From Candidatus Omnitrophota bacterium (GTDB lineage: Bacteria; Omnitrophota; 4484-213): a stretch of 15,451 bases of DNA. Shown piece by piece: positions 15,387-15,451 of this stretch (positions are counted from its first letter, which is position 1; each line of letters begins with the position of its first letter). Location: positions 1 through 15,451 of the forward strand of contig DAOWIN010000062.1 in the NCBI GenBank assembly GCA_030640885.1. Reading direction: 5' to 3'. Position numbers and translations under genes: made by a program. Below the pieces are notes generated by a model. That model saw nothing but the letters and a program-made list of their open reading frames with translations, was not told the DNA's origin and made no database searches.

Positions 15387-15420
15387 CTTAAAAAAGTCGA
15401 GAGAAAGGAGGTCTATTGGG

Positions 15421-15451
15421 ATGAAAATTACAGATAAAGCCAAAAGAAAAG
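15421..15451 (+). CDS. Unidentified protein, N-terminal 10 codons only (3' truncated by window)
   Basis: An ATG at 15421 opens the sequence MKITDKAKRK and runs off the window. AAAGGAGGT (15404-15412) is a near-perfect Shine-Dalgarno 8 nt upstream, and a strong promoter precedes it, so this is very probably a real gene start. Ten residues, rich in lysine, are too few to assign a family. Confidence 0.75.
   Translation, partial: MKITDKAKRK

Noticed and set aside
15246..15443. 65-codon minus-strand frame ending in GVN repeats
   Set aside because: It is a by-product of reading the 9-bp satellite in threes. It runs antisense across the promoter and start of the gene at 15421.

Overview
This 15.4 kb window comes from a moderately AT-rich bacterial chromosome. 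All recognised genes are on the + strand, and the theme is nitrogen assimilation. Palindromic and short tandem repeats between genes, including two TCCGCCTNAGGCGGA palindromes, resemble those I associate with uncultured candidate-phylum genomes such as Omnitrophota. That placement is a low-confidence guess. GlnA is the 444-residue GSI-alpha type, and no marker gene in the window fixes the taxonomy.

Region 1 (1-4074) is a tightly packed, overlapping operon. It holds the 3' end of a NitT/TauT-type ABC substrate-binding protein, its permease, its ATPase, a NifV-like homocitrate synthase and a two-domain GNAT acetyltransferase. Each junction overlaps by 4-17 nt, so translational coupling is likely. 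The transported substrate cannot be read from the sequence. The NifV homologue hints at a link to nitrogenase cofactor supply, but no nifHDK genes are in the window.

Region 2 (4075-5620) contains a phosphate acetyltransferase gene (pta) between two copies of a ~150 bp hairpin-forming repeat. In each copy the repeat core lies inside a different pair of complementary arms. The arm motif of the second copy recurs at 15005-15058 as a compact palindrome without the core. This is the most unusual structure in the window.

Region 3 (5291-14989) is the GS-GOGAT block. glnA has its own sigma70-like promoter and a ~300 nt leader containing repeat copy 2. A rho-independent terminator follows glnA. A near-consensus promoter then precedes gltB (large subunit), followed by gltD (small subunit) and a 529-residue GltB-like flavoprotein. 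That last protein lacks the amidotransferase domain and the usual 3Fe-4S ligands but has its own N-terminal Cys cluster. GS and GOGAT together convert ammonium, 2-oxoglutarate and ATP/NAD(P)H to glutamate. The role of the paralogue is unknown.

Region 4 (14990-15451) has no complete gene. It holds the coreless palindrome, a weak terminator-like hairpin and a 9-bp-register tandem array that flips strand at its centre. A strong promoter and a perfect Shine-Dalgarno follow, and then the first ten codons of an unidentified gene that runs off the window.
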